In this document: piece after piece, positions 1-11,183 of the stretch
Layout: every line of letters starts with the position of its first letter
Numbering within the stretch: position 1 is the first letter of the stretch
From: Lepidostoma basale
Taxonomy: Eukaryota > Arthropoda > Insecta > Trichoptera > Lepidostomatidae
DNA: 64,000 nt
Direction of reading: 5' to 3'
NCBI GenBank assembly: GCA_022606425.2
Contig: JAHDVF020000053.1
Coordinates: forward strand, 310,001 to 374,000
Position numbers and translations under genes: made by a program
The notes under the pieces: generated by a model
What the model saw: only the letters and a program-made list of their open reading frames with translations
Told to the model about the DNA's origin: nothing
Database searches by the model: none

Positions 1-485
1 TTACATATACTCATGTTTTGCCAAGAGTTGCCGAGGTTCGCGAAGAGTTTTCAAAAGTTTCCGAGGACCAAACGGAGTGGAAGAGGAAATGCGTCGCCTT
101 GGTGCAGACCAATCATTAGATTGAGACCGGACAAGAAGACTCATGTCTTATATTCAAAACTCATAACATCCCGACTACAATTTAACTTGATAGATTTGTA
201 CCCTTCAATTATGTAACATTTCTTTGGTGCTGATGATTCAACTTGTCCATTCACAGAAGAAAGTTATTCATAAGCTCGTTCTGGATGGTGATCTAAGGGA
301 AAGCTTAGCTTTTAATCCAGACGATTCAGATTCAATCTTAAACATGACTCGATTTCTTTTTCATAATTTGATAACAAGCTTTATTTTAGGTTCAAAATAG
401 AAATTGTTTAATAAATCTTAATATATTATAACTATATATCAATTTATTTATGACAAAATAAAGTTAAATATTGGTTTAAATGGTT
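1..485. other. AT-rich DNA, nothing recognised
   Basis: No reading frame with a recognisable domain, no repeat shared with the rest of the window and no RNA gene was seen. The short open frame near the left edge has no family resemblance. Confidence 0.5.
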
Positions 486-640
486 ATTTTTAGAAGTATT
501 ATTATATTTTATGTGAGAGACATGTTTCCAATCAAATGTTTAACAATGTCTTAGCAAAAGCATAAGTTGTCACTGACATTAAACACCTATATTAAAACTT
601 TAGAAAATAGACGTTTTCAATAATATTAACATTTGTTTTT
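486..640. repeat. M1 foldback element copy (degenerate)
   Basis: The left arm has tagaagt-attat-ttatg followed by gacatgtttc; the right arm has cttag and a core tagaaaatagacgttttca. These are the same blocks, in inverted order, as the better M1 copy at 43645-43866. Both arms have decayed. Confidence 0.5.
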
Positions 641-754
641 TTATATGTAGTGTATCTAAATTATTCAGGAAACAATAATTAGTGTAAAATGACAATGCGA
701 ACACAAAAATATAGTACAACAAAAAACAAAGTACAATATAATGTATTAATTTAA

Positions 755-865
755 ATTCCAGTAATATTTATGGCTTTTTCCGGTTCGAACAGAAGATGGT
801 GACGAGCTGCCGAAACCGGTCGAAATCATAAACAAAAGTGAAATTGATCTAAATATATACTATAA
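755..865 (+). repeat. M3 palindromic element with hammerhead-like core
   Basis: Outer arms (aattccag..tttatggcttt and aatcataaacaaaagtgaaatt) can pair with mismatches. Between them lie cagaagatgg, a short hairpin and ccgaaaccggtcg. Seven M3 arms with this core occur in the window. Function is unknown; the fold resembles a hammerhead three-way junction, but the first core block is CAGAAGA rather than CUGANGA. Confidence 0.55.
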
Positions 866-1104
866 AATATATAATTTCTAATTCTGATTTTTAAAAAAAG
901 GTTTTATTCATGTGGTGCTCCTGTAAATTTGGAAATATTTCTTGTATAAGTGAATTGTTTTGGTCAATTTGGTTGTTGCCGCAATTTATGATAGTTATTT
1001 GTGACACAAAATACGTTTTCACTCTTCTGATGTTAAAATAATACAAGTTTTTTCGTTTATAAAAATAATTTTGACAGGTGTAAAAATAAATTTTTCATTT
1101 GTTC

Positions 1105-1549
1105 CAATGACAATTTGAATAAATTCTTCAATCAAATTTTCAAGTTTTTTTTTTGCTGGTGTTGGATTGTTTTAAGTGCCTAATTAAACTGAAAACAGCG
1201 GAATAAAAAATTAAATAAACACAAATGTCCGGATCGTCCAGCTGACGACAAGTGCACCATCTAAAAGAACATTATGTGTCAAATTATTTTTATGTGTTAT
1301 TTTTTTTATATCATTGTATTTTGTATAATTTGTTTTAGATTAATTATGTAGACGTTGAATGATCGAAGTGTGCGCGGGAGATGCCTATTGGTGGCGATGA
1401 GGTTCGCAACCCATCACACCGCGTCTCTCGCGTTAGCGAAAAGAGAAGGATAGAGTGCAGCATCGATTAAAGTGTTGCAGTCCATTCTTTCTGTCTACCC
1501 TTTCGGGGAAACGGCGTGATGGTTAGTTAGTTAGTTAGTTAGTTAGTTA
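1105..1549 (+). mobile_element. Mini-LINE-A: non-autonomous element made of the two ends of LINE-A
   Basis: The first ~340 bp is an AT-rich leader ending in gcggcgatgaggttcgc-type sequence (near 1392-1425), which matches the start of the LINE-A coding region at about 30908-30945. After gagtgcagcatc it jumps to the last ~70 bp of LINE-A: cagtccattctttctg, the CCC-TTTC-GGGG hairpin, acggcgtgatgg and a (GTTA)n tail at 1521-1549. Endonuclease and reverse transcriptase are absent. The minus-strand copy at 10302-10825 has the same leader and the same internal junction, so this is a family and not a one-off deletion. Confidence 0.7.
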
Positions 1550-2025
1550 AATATTTACAAAAAATATGTTTACATTATTTTCGATGAACTTCTATCGTGA
1601 TATATAAAATAACAACAACTTTTACTCTTTATGCAATCGTTTAAAAGAAAACTTTACTGTAATTTTTTTGTGTCTACATACCAGATGAACGAATGCTAGC
1701 TATACTTGAATTTATTGAATAATGTATTATAATTAATTCCTATTGAACAAAATTGAATGTTATTTCAAGTCGTGATGTATCAAAATATTTCCCGATTTCT
1801 CGTATCTCAGTCGTGCTACGATCTAATCAGATAACCAAAAAACTATTTTTAATCATTTCCTACGCGCCGTTATGCAAATCTATTAAAAAAATACTTTTTT
1901 GTCTTAATATCAAACCATCTTGACATAGACCTTGGGCTCTTGTGAAGGTTTGGCGTTATATTCACCATGTTATTTTTTCATTGATATATGAAATACTTTA
2001 AAACGCTATATTTATAAACATTATA
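1550..2025. other. AT-rich DNA, nothing recognised
   Basis: No coding frame with a known motif and no clear repeat. Confidence 0.5.
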
Positions 2026-2027
2026 AA

Positions 2028-2353
2028 AAAAGCGAATGATGGTGTTATGAACAAAATAATGAAAGGATCATTAAGATGGTTTGGACATATGAAATGAATG
2101 AATGAAGAAAGAATGGTAAAAAAATGATAACAATGTAAATGGAACTAGAAATAGAGGAAGACTGAGGAAAACGTGGCACGATCAAATAAATACAATATTT
2201 AATGTCGGCCATGTGAGGAGTCAGAGAAATCGACACGATGTATGAATGTTGAGGAAGCGAGAGAAATATGTCAGGAAAAAAAAGTGTGACAGTCCATTCT
2301 TTCTGCCTACCCCTTCGGGGAGACGGCGTGATGGTTAGTTAATTAGTTAGTTA
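2028..2353 (+). mobile_element. LINE-A 3' fragment
   Basis: Collinear with the C-terminal region of LINE-A: blocks for MNKIMKGSLRWFGHM, GRPRKTWHDQI and the Cys/Arg-rich end, then cagtccattctttctgcc, the CCCCTTCGGGG hairpin and a degraded (GTTA)n tail. It has several stops and small deletions. It is 5' truncated, as usual for LINE insertions. Confidence 0.8.
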
Positions 2354-2424
2354 TAAAAAAAGGTAGAATTACATATTTACAAATAGTTTTATTTCAACTA
2401 ATATCATCAATTGCAATTAATGGT

Positions 2425-2895
2425 TTGAAATGTTCAGCTGCTTAATGGACAAAATATGGAGGAACAAGCACAAGCCCATCAATAGAAAGGTCAGAATTTA
2501 CAAAACCTGTGCCAGGTTTATTTTGACATAAGGTATGGAAACTCAAGCTGACATAGATAGGATTAAAAGCATTCTTCGAACGTCTGAGATGAAAGTTCTG
2601 TAAACTATAGCAGGGAGGACTCTTATTTCAGGAAACTCTGAAATAATATTGACCCATCAGGCGGAAGACATCTTTAGCTTGAGCAGGAAAAGGTAACGGT
2701 ACTGGTTAGACCACGGAGATAAGTTTTGAGTAGAAAGAATTCTTCATATAGCCGCTAACAAAATTCCCTCCGGACACCATCCACCCAAAAGACCACCTAA
2801 GAAATGGAGGGACAGTTGAACCTCATCATCTCAGGAGATATCATTTATGTTTCATAGATCGACAGATCCATTAAAAGAATAGAAGAAGAAGAGGT
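2425..2895 (+). mobile_element. LINE-B 3' fragment
   Basis: Decayed reading resembling a LINE C-terminus: aaaacctgtgccagg..ggtatggaaactcaagctgacat corresponds to the 'TYGIETRADT' block seen intact at about 40500, and the later segment to 'MKTL..IAG' and 'RPPKKWRD'. It ends at an agaagaagaag tail. Confidence 0.7.
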
Positions 2896-3935
2896 TACTT
2901 TCACTGGTGGCTTAGTACTTATAAAATGTAAATTACACATTGCTCTTTTGTTACATAGATAATACACCATAATCAAATAAATAAATGATTTTAAAATCAG
3001 TTTTTTTTTTAAGAAATGAATCTAAAAATTTATTTTAATATTAAATGTCATTTCGTAACATAAAAAACCCTATTTTGTATGGACATAAGACATTACAATC
3101 AATAAAGTTCAATATGTAAGCAAAAACAACTAAAATAAGTTTTTTAATACAGCACATAATAAGTAAACATGTCTTTTTTATACAAAAAGCAATTAAGAAG
3201 TATTATATTTATCCATACAAATTTAATGATTGCATTAATCCTTCTAAAAAAAACAATTTAAATAATGCTATTTTTATTTACACATGCATTTATTCGAAGA
3301 GTGAATGACGAATTACAAAATAATTGTATTGGATCAAAATTATATCGCTATATCCATCCCTTATTTAAAATAAAATTTAAAAAAACAAGGAAATGCGTTT
3401 CAACTATTTTGTTTACTACTCTCAATGAGCAATTTGTTTGCGTTTAAATACCTAATAACATAAAATTATAGTTACCAAAAATTTCATGTCGATATTGTCT
3501 TGATCACTGCTCAGTACAGAGTGACTCGAATAATCAACTGCAGCTTTATATAGGAACCAAAATACAATAATGTTTTGTCTTTTTATGATCATAGATTTAA
3601 ACAGGTTGTAAAATGTTTTATAAAATTAAGAATCACGTCGTCTTGCAAATCATCAGTTAATGAGCTTTGTACAAAGAGTAATAAAAAACTGGCTCCTTCA
3701 AATTAAAAATACACACATAAGACACCACACGATGTTGCGGGCGTTGTGTTATTCTTGTTTACAGATTCTTGATGTAGGTACACACTACAGATGTAGCCAT
3801 GGCAGGAAGAATTCCGAATTTGCTGTCAAAAATTTCCTCACCGACCAACGCTTGCGCAGTTGTATACTGTATGATACTCGGTGTTCGTAAATAAATTCAG
3901 TAATTTATGTCTTCATATTATTCAAATCAGAAATA
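2896..3935. other. AT-rich DNA, nothing recognised
   Basis: Very AT-rich. Short open frames at 3265-3447 and 3660-3890 have no recognisable domain and no splice or promoter context. Confidence 0.5.
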
Positions 3936-4225
3936 TCACGATGAAATTATACGACGAAATAAGTAAGAAATAAGGCAGATGATTGCATCGAAAGTAAAAT
4001 TAAAAAAGGATTGCTCAGATAGTTTGGACATATGAAACGAATAGACTAAAATATTGGTTAAAATATTGTATAAAGCAGTGCGAGTGAAAAGGAAGGCCGT
4101 GGAAGACCAAGAAAGCATGTCATGACGAACGTGCATGTTATGATGTATACATGTAGAGGAAGCTAGAGAAGTGTGTCAGGATAGAGCAGTATGGCGTTCC
4201 ATCCTCTCTGCTTACCCCTCCAGAC
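3936..4225 (+). mobile_element. LINE-A 3' fragment, degenerate
   Basis: Carries the blocks aaggcagatgattgcat, gtttggacatatgaaacga, gaaggccgtggaagacc, gtagaggaagctagagaagtgtgtcagg and tccatcctctctgct in LINE-A order. It stops near cttacccctcc without the terminal hairpin or tail. Confidence 0.7.
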
Positions 4226-4244
4226 CAAAAAAATGTAACACTAT

Positions 4245-4350
4245 TTTTTTTCATTAAACTGTTATCGCTTGGAATTGAACCCGGGACTTCGGGACCGCCA
4301 TAGCTGTTGCCACGGTGTACACAGATTCCATACTATACCTAATTCGAGAA
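4245..4350 (-). repeat. tRNA-derived SINE head (fragment)
   Basis: On the minus strand the sequence contains gtggcaacagctatggcggt and cccgggttcaattcc, which resemble RNA polymerase III A and B boxes. It matches the layout of the SINE at 35090-35245. No cloverleaf with an anticodon arm is complete, so this is not called a tRNA. Confidence 0.5.
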
Positions 4351-4464
4351 CGGTATAATCTCTATATGATGAGGAAAAAATTTATATGAATTATGTTCAA
4401 GATCAACATGCTCATAAAATTGTAACCTACTCTATCAAAATAATTTGATTAAATTTACGCAATT

Positions 4465-4600
4465 GTTACACAATATAATACATAATTAATACGAATAAAA
4501 ATGTTGACATTATAATATAATGCCTTACTATAAAACTTCTAGAAATCAGATATTTTTATTCGTATTAATTATTCAATATGGATAGTTCATTTTTTTGGCC
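4465..4600. repeat. M1 foldback element copy (short)
   Basis: Left arm ttaatacgaataaaaatgt; right arm ataaaacttctagaaatcag, then ttattcgtattaatt. The two outer ends are near-perfect inverted repeats, and the right arm is the M1 consensus block. Confidence 0.55.
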
Positions 4601-4664
4601 GAAACAGATTTCCCATACGATGTTTAATATAAGTAATCACACAAATGAGTTTTTTCCCCTTAAT

Positions 4665-4770
4665 TAGGAACTAACCGTTCTTTTAATTAACTGTTAACAG
4701 CAAGAACTTCAAAATGCTATCAAAAAAATTATTCAAAATGACATTGAAAAAGATGCACATAAGGTTCGAA
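4665..4770 (-). repeat. Possible solo LINE-A leader fragment
   Basis: cagcaagaacttcaaaatg..aaattattcaaaatgacattg resembles the far end of the minus-strand mini-LINE-A at about 10775-10825. This is a weak, short match. Confidence 0.3.
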
Positions 4771-5084
4771 AAATCACGACAATTAATTTTAAAAGTTGTC
4801 AAAACTCTCAACATAAACAAAAAAATGTAACACATTATGCTGCCAAGATAAGTGAAATAGCTGTCTCAATAATATTTAAAAAAAATTGTGATACCATAAA
4901 AGCGATTAAATTTTAATAGCTAATTTAATATGGAGTTTTATATCATCGTTTAAGAAACAATGATTATGTATGATAATTTTTATAATTTATTGTTGAGTCA
5001 ATGTTGAATTAGTTAATCTAGTTATTGAATACATTACTTATTATAGACTGATATGTATAATAATTCATTCTAAAAAATAATCTA
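4771..5084. other. AT-rich DNA with a partial M1 end
   Basis: Contains aatatggagttttatatcatcg..aagaaacaatga at about 4927-4965, the outer end of an M1 arm. Nothing else was recognised. Confidence 0.45.
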
Positions 5085-5445
5085 TCTGCGTTCGCCCCAT
5101 AATAACATATGAGATAGAAACAAGAGCCGATACGTACATGACTAAAAACCTTCTCTGAGTAGAATTAAATGCAAACATAACTATCAGAGATCCGAGCAGA
5201 AATGAGATGATAAGGTCTGTCTGTGGTTTTCAAGATATAATGAGAAGAAGCAGAAGGCGCTTTTGGGTGGATCATGTGGGCCGTGTTGAAGATACAAGAC
5301 TTGCAAAAATATTAAAAAATGAAAACCCTAGCAGCAAGAGGCTGCCAGGAAGGACTCTGGTGAAATAGAGAGACGGCTGGACGTCATGATATCAGTACAG
5401 TTTACCTTCACAAACAGGTCATGCGACTAGGAGGAAGAAGAAGAA
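5085..5445 (+). mobile_element. LINE-B 3' fragment with GAA tail
   Basis: Reads, with frameshifts, as ITYEIETRADT.., RDPSRNEMIRSVCG, RRSRRRFWVDHVGRVED and LPGRTLVK.RDGW, in the same order as the LINE-B frame at 40481-40852. It ends in gaagaagaagaa. Confidence 0.75.
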
Positions 5446-6270
5446 TATATATGATTTTTTTTGCATAACGGATTTGTTATATTTTAGAACTTATGATAAT
5501 ATCAGTTTTCTTTAATATACAGTTATACACATGCTGTAGGTTATACACGAATAAGAGAAACGCCAATCAATAAATAAATGTTTAAATATATATTTCTATT
5601 TTGAAATGTAACTTAAGTGCAACCATTTCGTACATTTTATATACAATGAAAAACCCTTAATTTGTTTTTAATTAAAATTAAATTACAAGGAGCTACAAGC
5701 TTAAAATCGAAATATGTTTTCATTTTGATGTTATACACATATTTATGGCTTATAACTATCTCAAATTAAAGTCTTATCAAGGGCGGTATTTTTACCTTTT
5801 TCCAGATAATTTCAAGAAAATTATTTAAGTTTTCTTTAAGCAATTCCTGCACAAAATCAAATTATTGACACCGCTATTAAATTTGATGGTCATCTTAAAC
5901 AAATAGATTTATTTCTACATACACATGTAATTGCATGACTGAAAATAATATTGGTATTGAGTCTAGCACGACTAGAGGTTGAAAAGGTGACACCGAAATC
6001 GTGTATAGCAAATGTGCAAATGTTATCTTTAATATACTCGTATACATACTGTCAAATATGTGATATAAATAGAATCCAGTTAATTATAATAAATTTACCC
6101 AATAATCCCACAAAACGTATATATAAACAGTTGAAACAGTGACTAGAGATACTGAATATAATTTCATGTACTCGTATATACTAAAAGAAACAAACGTATA
6201 GTATATTTAAAAAAAAACGCTTAAACATTTAAACACATTTGGAACACTGCGCTTTTAACACATTTGGAAC
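5446..6270. other. AT-rich DNA, nothing recognised
   Basis: No domain, repeat or RNA gene identified. A 63-residue open frame at 5951-6142 is unremarkable. Confidence 0.5.
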
Positions 6271-6274
6271 TTAG

Positions 6275-6445
6275 ACGACGGTGATGGTAGTGTGATTATC
6301 ACACTGTCTTTAGTATGGTGTAGAATTCACGTGACAATAAAATGCGATAGATTAGCTACCTGTCACATAGCATGAGAATCAATATAATAACAAATTATTT
6401 ACAGTAATGGGGTTCAAATAACCTGTTGTATCAAATAAAATAAAA
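6275..6445 (+). repeat. SINE body fragment
   Basis: Shares cacactgtctttagtatggt, gtagaattcacgtgacaata and gctacctgtcaca..tgagaatca with the SINE at 18391-18615. The tRNA-like head is missing or decayed. Confidence 0.65.
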
Positions 6446-6453
6446 CTTACTAT

Positions 6454-6620
6454 CTTAACATCACACCGTCTCCTCGAAGGTGTAGGCGGAAAGAATAGAC
6501 CGACGTACTTTTCTTTCGTGACATAATTCTATCGCTTTCCCAACATTCACAAATCGTGTCATGCACGCACTTCTATTTCTCCAAATCCTCAAAGTTACGA
6601 CTCCTGGCCTAGAAAATGTT
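6454..6620 (-). mobile_element. LINE-A 3' end
   Basis: On the minus strand: Cys/Arg-rich C-terminal block, then a sequence equivalent to cagtccattctttccgcc, a degraded hairpin and gtgtgatg. Only the last ~160 bp of the element is present. Confidence 0.75.
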
Positions 6621-6759
6621 GTGTTGGTAAATGTGTTAGGATTGTTAAAAATTTTAATATGCTATTATTGAACAAAAAATCCGAATGAATGTCAAGTTAA
6701 AAATTTCTAAATATATTATTTAAACGCTTTTAATCTATTTTTATACAATTTTATTTAAC

Positions 6760-6803
6760 ATCCAACCGGTTTCGCTCCGCGGGAACTTCGTCGGGGTTAT
6801 GAA
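6760..6803 (-). repeat. Short palindrome-type motif related to M3 (GCGAAACCGG core)
   Basis: On the minus strand: ccccgacgaagttcc, a 3-nt loop, ggagcgaaaccggttgg. A 5-bp stem (GUUCC/GGAGC) sits between CCGACGA and GAAAC, the same spacing as in the M2/M3 cores but with an unrelated stem sequence. Confidence 0.45.
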
Positions 6804-7306
6804 AGACGTGTTTTGATAAGAAGTATTCGCAATATTTTATTTAATAATGCCACACCATAAATTAAGGGCTTCGTACGAAAGTTTTAAAAATTCCATTGCA
6901 TGTTTTAAACGCGCCAAAATTTAAAAACTTGTTTTTTTATTATTATTTATAAATTAAACCTCAATTCAATTAGACATATCATTTTATTTTATAAGAAAAA
7001 TCTAGTTGTTTTGCAATATTTTAATGATTTGCTCAATATTATATGAATGAATGAGTCTTGCTAATCAAATATTAGAAATGTATATGTAAGTTTTAAAATG
7101 ATTATGTTTCAGACCACAGGACTAATATTACCAAATTCTTTATATTTGATGAGATTAACAATACGTTATGCAACATATAAAAAAGGTTCCTGCTATTTTT
7201 TTTAATTATTCGATTGAATGACGAATCAATTACAATTTTGATACCCATTGCAGATAAAAAAAATTTATAACGATCAATTGTATCTCAATAGAGACGAAGA
7301 TGTAAA
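6804..7306. other. AT-rich DNA, nothing recognised
   Basis: No supported feature. Confidence 0.5.
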
Positions 7307-7362
7307 TTGTTTTCTGGGAACAGAATATGGAATTATTTACGTCAGAGTTTTAACGAAATTAT

Positions 7363-7972
7363 TATTGAAATAAGGGTTGGGGCAGGCAACAAAGTGAATG
7401 GTGCACTTAAAGTTGTCGTCGCAAACAAAAACCTATCCAAAAAAGCTAGAATGGCAGTGCACAATGGTGTTCTTCTACCGACCCTTATGTATGGGAGCGA
7501 AGCATGGAACTGGCAAAAGAAGGATGAAAGTAGAATAAATGCAGTAGAAATGAGATCTCTTAGACGAATGCGTGGATACTCTGTGTATTATAGAGTGTCG
7601 AATGAAAATATAAGAAGTGAATGCGGTGCGAATGATGGTGTCATGAACAAAATAATGAAAGGATCATTAACATGGTTTGGACATATGGAAAAAAGGATGA
7701 ATGAAGAAAGAATGGTAAAAAAATTATATGTTAATGATGTAAATGGAACCAGAAATAGAGGAAGACCGAGGAAAACGTAGCACGATCAAATAAATCAAAT
7801 ATTGAATGTCGGCCATGTGAGGAGTCAGAGAAATCGACGCGCGTGCATGACACGATGTATGAATGTTGAGGAAGCGGGAGAAATATTTTAGGAAAGAAAA
7901 GGGTGGCAGTCCATTCTTTCTACCTACCCCTTCGGGGAGACGGCGTGATGGTTAGTTAGTTAGTTAGTTAGA
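7363..7972 (+). mobile_element. LINE-A 3' fragment with intact terminal hairpin and tail
   Basis: 5'-truncated LINE-A running from the RVGAGNKVNGAL block to the 3' end. The last part carries cagtccattctttctacc, CCCCTTCGGGG, agacggcgtgatgg and (GTTA)n to 7972. CCCCTTCGGGG can form a C(UUCG)G tetraloop. Because it is in frame across 33415 of the long copy, this fragment shows that the long copy gained one A there. Confidence 0.85.
7367..7780 (+). pseudogene. LINE-A ORF C-terminus (reverse transcriptase tail), broken
   Basis: The ~137-residue open reading matches the region after the reverse transcriptase domain: GAGNKVNGALK, MAVHNGVLLPTLMYGSEAWN, INAVEMRSLRRM, MNKIMKGSLTWFGHME and RGRPRKT. It stops at TAG where other copies read TGG (RKTWHDQ), a Trp-to-stop change, and homology continues past the stop to about 7880. 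There is no start codon of its own; this is an internal piece of the LINE polyprotein. Confidence 0.85.
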
Positions 7973-8460
7973 GTATTACCGAAGTAGTTTTTTTAATTCT
8001 ATCAAATAAAGTTTGTGTAATTTATACAAATTTTATATTATTGTTACACTCTTTTGTGCATGTGTAAAATAAATTAATTGGGAAAAAAAACTTACATATG
8101 TATAACCGGTTAGATATTTTTAATATTAATTAGACACGATATTTTTTAATATATTTTTGATTAGCAAGGAAATGGATATATTATTGTGCACATAAAACGT
8201 TTTTACATTTGTTTTTCACATACATAGAATCGCTTCTCGGAAATACATTACATATTATATACTCACATACACACATACTGGTATATGTTATAATCGTTTG
8301 CATAGTTATCGTTCGGTTATTGGACAAGTTTGTTTTGTTGTTCTTGCATTTAATAGGGTAGATGTACCATTAATGACTATTTACAAAAACCATAACTTTT
8401 CAAATGACTAATTAAAATGAATCAAGCATCAGGTAAATGTTAAATAGCAATATATAGAAA
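7973..8460. other. AT-rich DNA, nothing recognised
   Basis: No supported feature. Confidence 0.5.
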
Positions 8461-8461
8461 T

Positions 8462-8880
8462 AACTAACTAACTAACTATCCCGCCGTCTCTCCGAAGGGG
8501 TAGGCAGAAATAATGGGCTGCCACACTTTTTTTCCTGATATATTTTTCTCGCATCCTCAACATTCATGGACGTGTCATGCACGTGCGTCGATTTCTCTGA
8601 CTCCTCACGTGGCCGACATTCAATATTTGATTTATTTGATCGTGCCACCAAACCATCTTAATGATTCTTTCATTATTTTGTTCATAACACCATCATTTGC
8701 ACCGCATTCACTTCTAATATATTCAATCGACATTCTATCATACACAATGTATTTATACATTCATCTAAGAGATCTAATTTCTACTGCATTTATTCTACTT
8801 TCATCCTTCTTTCGCCAGTTCCATGCTTCGCTTCCATACATAAGGGTCGGTATAAGAACACAGTATAGAATTAATATTAT
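8462..8880 (-). mobile_element. LINE-A 3' fragment
   Basis: Begins on the plus strand with aactaactaactaac (tail complement), then the hairpin complement cgaaggggtagg and gaatgggctgccacac. On the minus strand it runs up to the PTLMYGSEAWNW and INAVEMRSL blocks near 8800-8860. About 60 bp appears missing near 8650, where the RGRPRKTW block is expected. Confidence 0.85.
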
Positions 8881-8904
8881 ATAAATATTTTCTTCTCAAA
8901 TTGT

Positions 8905-10130
8905 GACATATCTGAGACTTCAAATCTTCTTAAACTTATTTTAAGCCTTTTAGCCGCATCTCTACCTCAAGTTTCCACTTGAGAGGCGGACTGCCAGCTG
9001 TCATTCGGATCATATGGATATATTTTTTACGTATTTTGTCACGAATGGCTTTGCTAGCAATGTTTCTAAGTACTTTTAGTTGATTTGAAGGGTACTTTTG
9101 GTTCTGACAGTGTCGGCTCTGGATTCTGCGTTGTAAGTCATTTCAGGATGGACGCAGATCTTGTATATCCACACTTTGCATTGGATATTCTTCTTCTTCT
9201 CTTCTTCTTATTCTTAGTGTAGGCCTAGTGGCCTGTTTTTTTAAGAGGAATTGGCCTCTTGCGAAGTCAACTCCCAGATGTCATCTATCTCTTTGGTGGT
9301 TTGCCTGGGGGTCGTCTACCTCGGGGCTGGCCATGCAACACAATGAAGGGGAGTCTGGATGGATTCATTCTCCTCACGTGTGCATACCAGTATCTTCTCC
9401 TTTACCTTTCCCACCTCATAATCTCGACCTCGTATATCTTCTTTATCCGTGTATTCCTTATCCTCTCTTGCAGTGTCTAGCCAGATATATATCTGAGCGT
9501 CTTCATTTCTGACACTCTGAGCGCGTTTTTTGTGATTATGGTGTCCGACCTGCACTCGATCCCATATGTCATGAAAGGTCGCACACAAGTCTTATAGATT
9601 CTCACTTTGCTGCTGATTTTCATGTCAGGGTTTTTCCAAATTGAATTTTTCAAGAATCCTGAAATGAGCGTAGCCTTGTTAAATTGCCTCATCACTTCAC
9701 ACGGTAGATCCGTTATCCCACACAAGTCCACACCCAGATCTTAGCTATCTAAGCTTTGGATATTCATATACATATTCTTTCCGACTGTGTTGTATAATCA
9801 TCGAGGATTTCTGCAGTTTTTTAATTTTTTCGTATATCTTCAAACGATTCACCGAAGAGGTCGTTGTTGCTCTCTTTGCTAGCATCCAAATATTTCAATT
9901 TGAAACTTGTTCAATTTGCATGCGGTCGATTACATTCATCCGACCTGCTATCTGGCCAAAGTCGTACATTTAATTTTATTAATCGAGACTTGATGTGTCT
10001 CTTAGAGGCAGTGTGAACCGATTCAGCATTAGTTTGCATTTTAATTTTCTGATTCAGTCATGATGGTGGCATCATCTGCATAGCATGTATTGTTCAGCAT
10101 ATAATCGGCCATTTTTTATACCAGACTTTA
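8905..10130 (-). mobile_element. LINE (B-like) fragment with reverse transcriptase catalytic motif, split by a younger LINE
   Basis: Near 10070-10095 the minus strand reads YADDATIMTES, the catalytic motif of reverse transcriptase, so this copy retains more of the RT than any other B-like fragment. Downstream RT and C-terminal sequence is heavily decayed. A second LINE fragment at 9187-9752 interrupts it; the decamer ttggatattc occurs at both edges of that insertion, as expected of a target-site duplication. Confidence 0.6.
9187..9752 (-). mobile_element. LINE-B 3' fragment nested in the older LINE
   Basis: The minus strand reads IYKTCVRPFMTYGIECRSDT and ALRVSEMKTLRYISG, followed by frameshifted regions and a GAA-rich tail seen on the plus strand as ttcttcttctcttcttctt. 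Its 3' part (9230-9370) is closely related to 45655-45835. Flanked by ttggatattc. Confidence 0.7.
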
Positions 10131-10301
10131 TTGGATAAATACCATATTTTTTACCAACTGTGTAACATTTTTTTGGTTTAAGTTTATCATTAAAAAAATA
10201 TCGTATTTGTTTTCTTGACTAACTCATTTATTTATTGTATTTGCTTGGTGTTTACTTGTTTTCATTTTTATTTTATTAATCTATATTAAAATGGATTTTA
10301 A

Positions 10302-10825
10302 CTAACTAACTAACTAACCAACACGCCATCTCCCCGAAAGGGTAGGCAGAAAGAATGAACTGTCACACTTTTACTGATGCGGCACTTCATCCTTCTCTTT
10401 TCGCCCCGCGGGAGACGCGATGTGATGGGTTGCGAACCTCATCGCCGCCAATAGGCAACTCCCGCGCACACTTCGATCGTCCAACACCCACAAAATAAAT
10501 CTAAAACAAATAATATAAAATACAATGATATAAAATAAAATAACAAAATAAAAATAATTTAACACAAAATATTCTTTTTAGATGGTGCACATATTCTCTA
10601 TTTATTTTATGTTCCACGTATCCACCGTTTTTTTAATTTAGCACATAATATAATAACACATTATGTTTTTTTCGATGTTGCACATGTTGACATGGACGAT
10701 CCGGACTTGTGTTTATTTAATTTATGTTTTACGTATCCACCGTTTTTTTAATTATCTGTAATTAGGCACTTCACCAGCAAGAACTTTAAAATAATATTGA
10801 AGAAATTATTCAAATTGTCATTGGA
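10302..10825 (-). mobile_element. Mini-LINE-A, second copy
   Basis: On the minus strand: leader of ~420 bp, then gcggcgatgaggttcgcaac, gcggggcgaaaagagaagg, agtgccgcatc joined directly to agtgtgacag-ttcattctttctgcc, then the hairpin, gcgtgttgg and (GTTA)n. The leader and the junction match the copy at 1105-1549. An internal leader segment (acggtggatacgt..aaataaa) is duplicated, so this copy is longer. Confidence 0.7.
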
Positions 10826-11183
10826 ACATACATTTTATGATTCTATATTAATTTGAAAAATATCTCTCTAAAATATTATTATAAAAACTTCAAAAAAATG
10901 GACCTTCTCATTAAAATTAAATAATGTGTATAGAGTTTTACATCATATTATAGAAACAATAAATTGTGAAATTAATATATTGTTTATTCTACTAGTTTAC
11001 ATAATATAAGGCTTTTGTAATTAATGGCTTTAAGAAAACATTTTCATCAACATTTAAACGGAACAAGCTGAAATATAAAATCACAAGAATACCTATGTAT
11101 ATCACGAGACCTGTGATATTATTGCATTTGCAAAAAAAAAATTAATTTTAAAAATTGCAAAAAATAATAACATTGTTCTATTT

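Noticed and set aside
1521..1549. (GTTA)n/(TTAG)n runs as telomere-like repeats
   Set aside because: The insect telomere unit is TTAGG (five bases). Here the unit is four bases and always follows the LINE-A or mini-LINE 3' end, so it is a retrotransposon tail.
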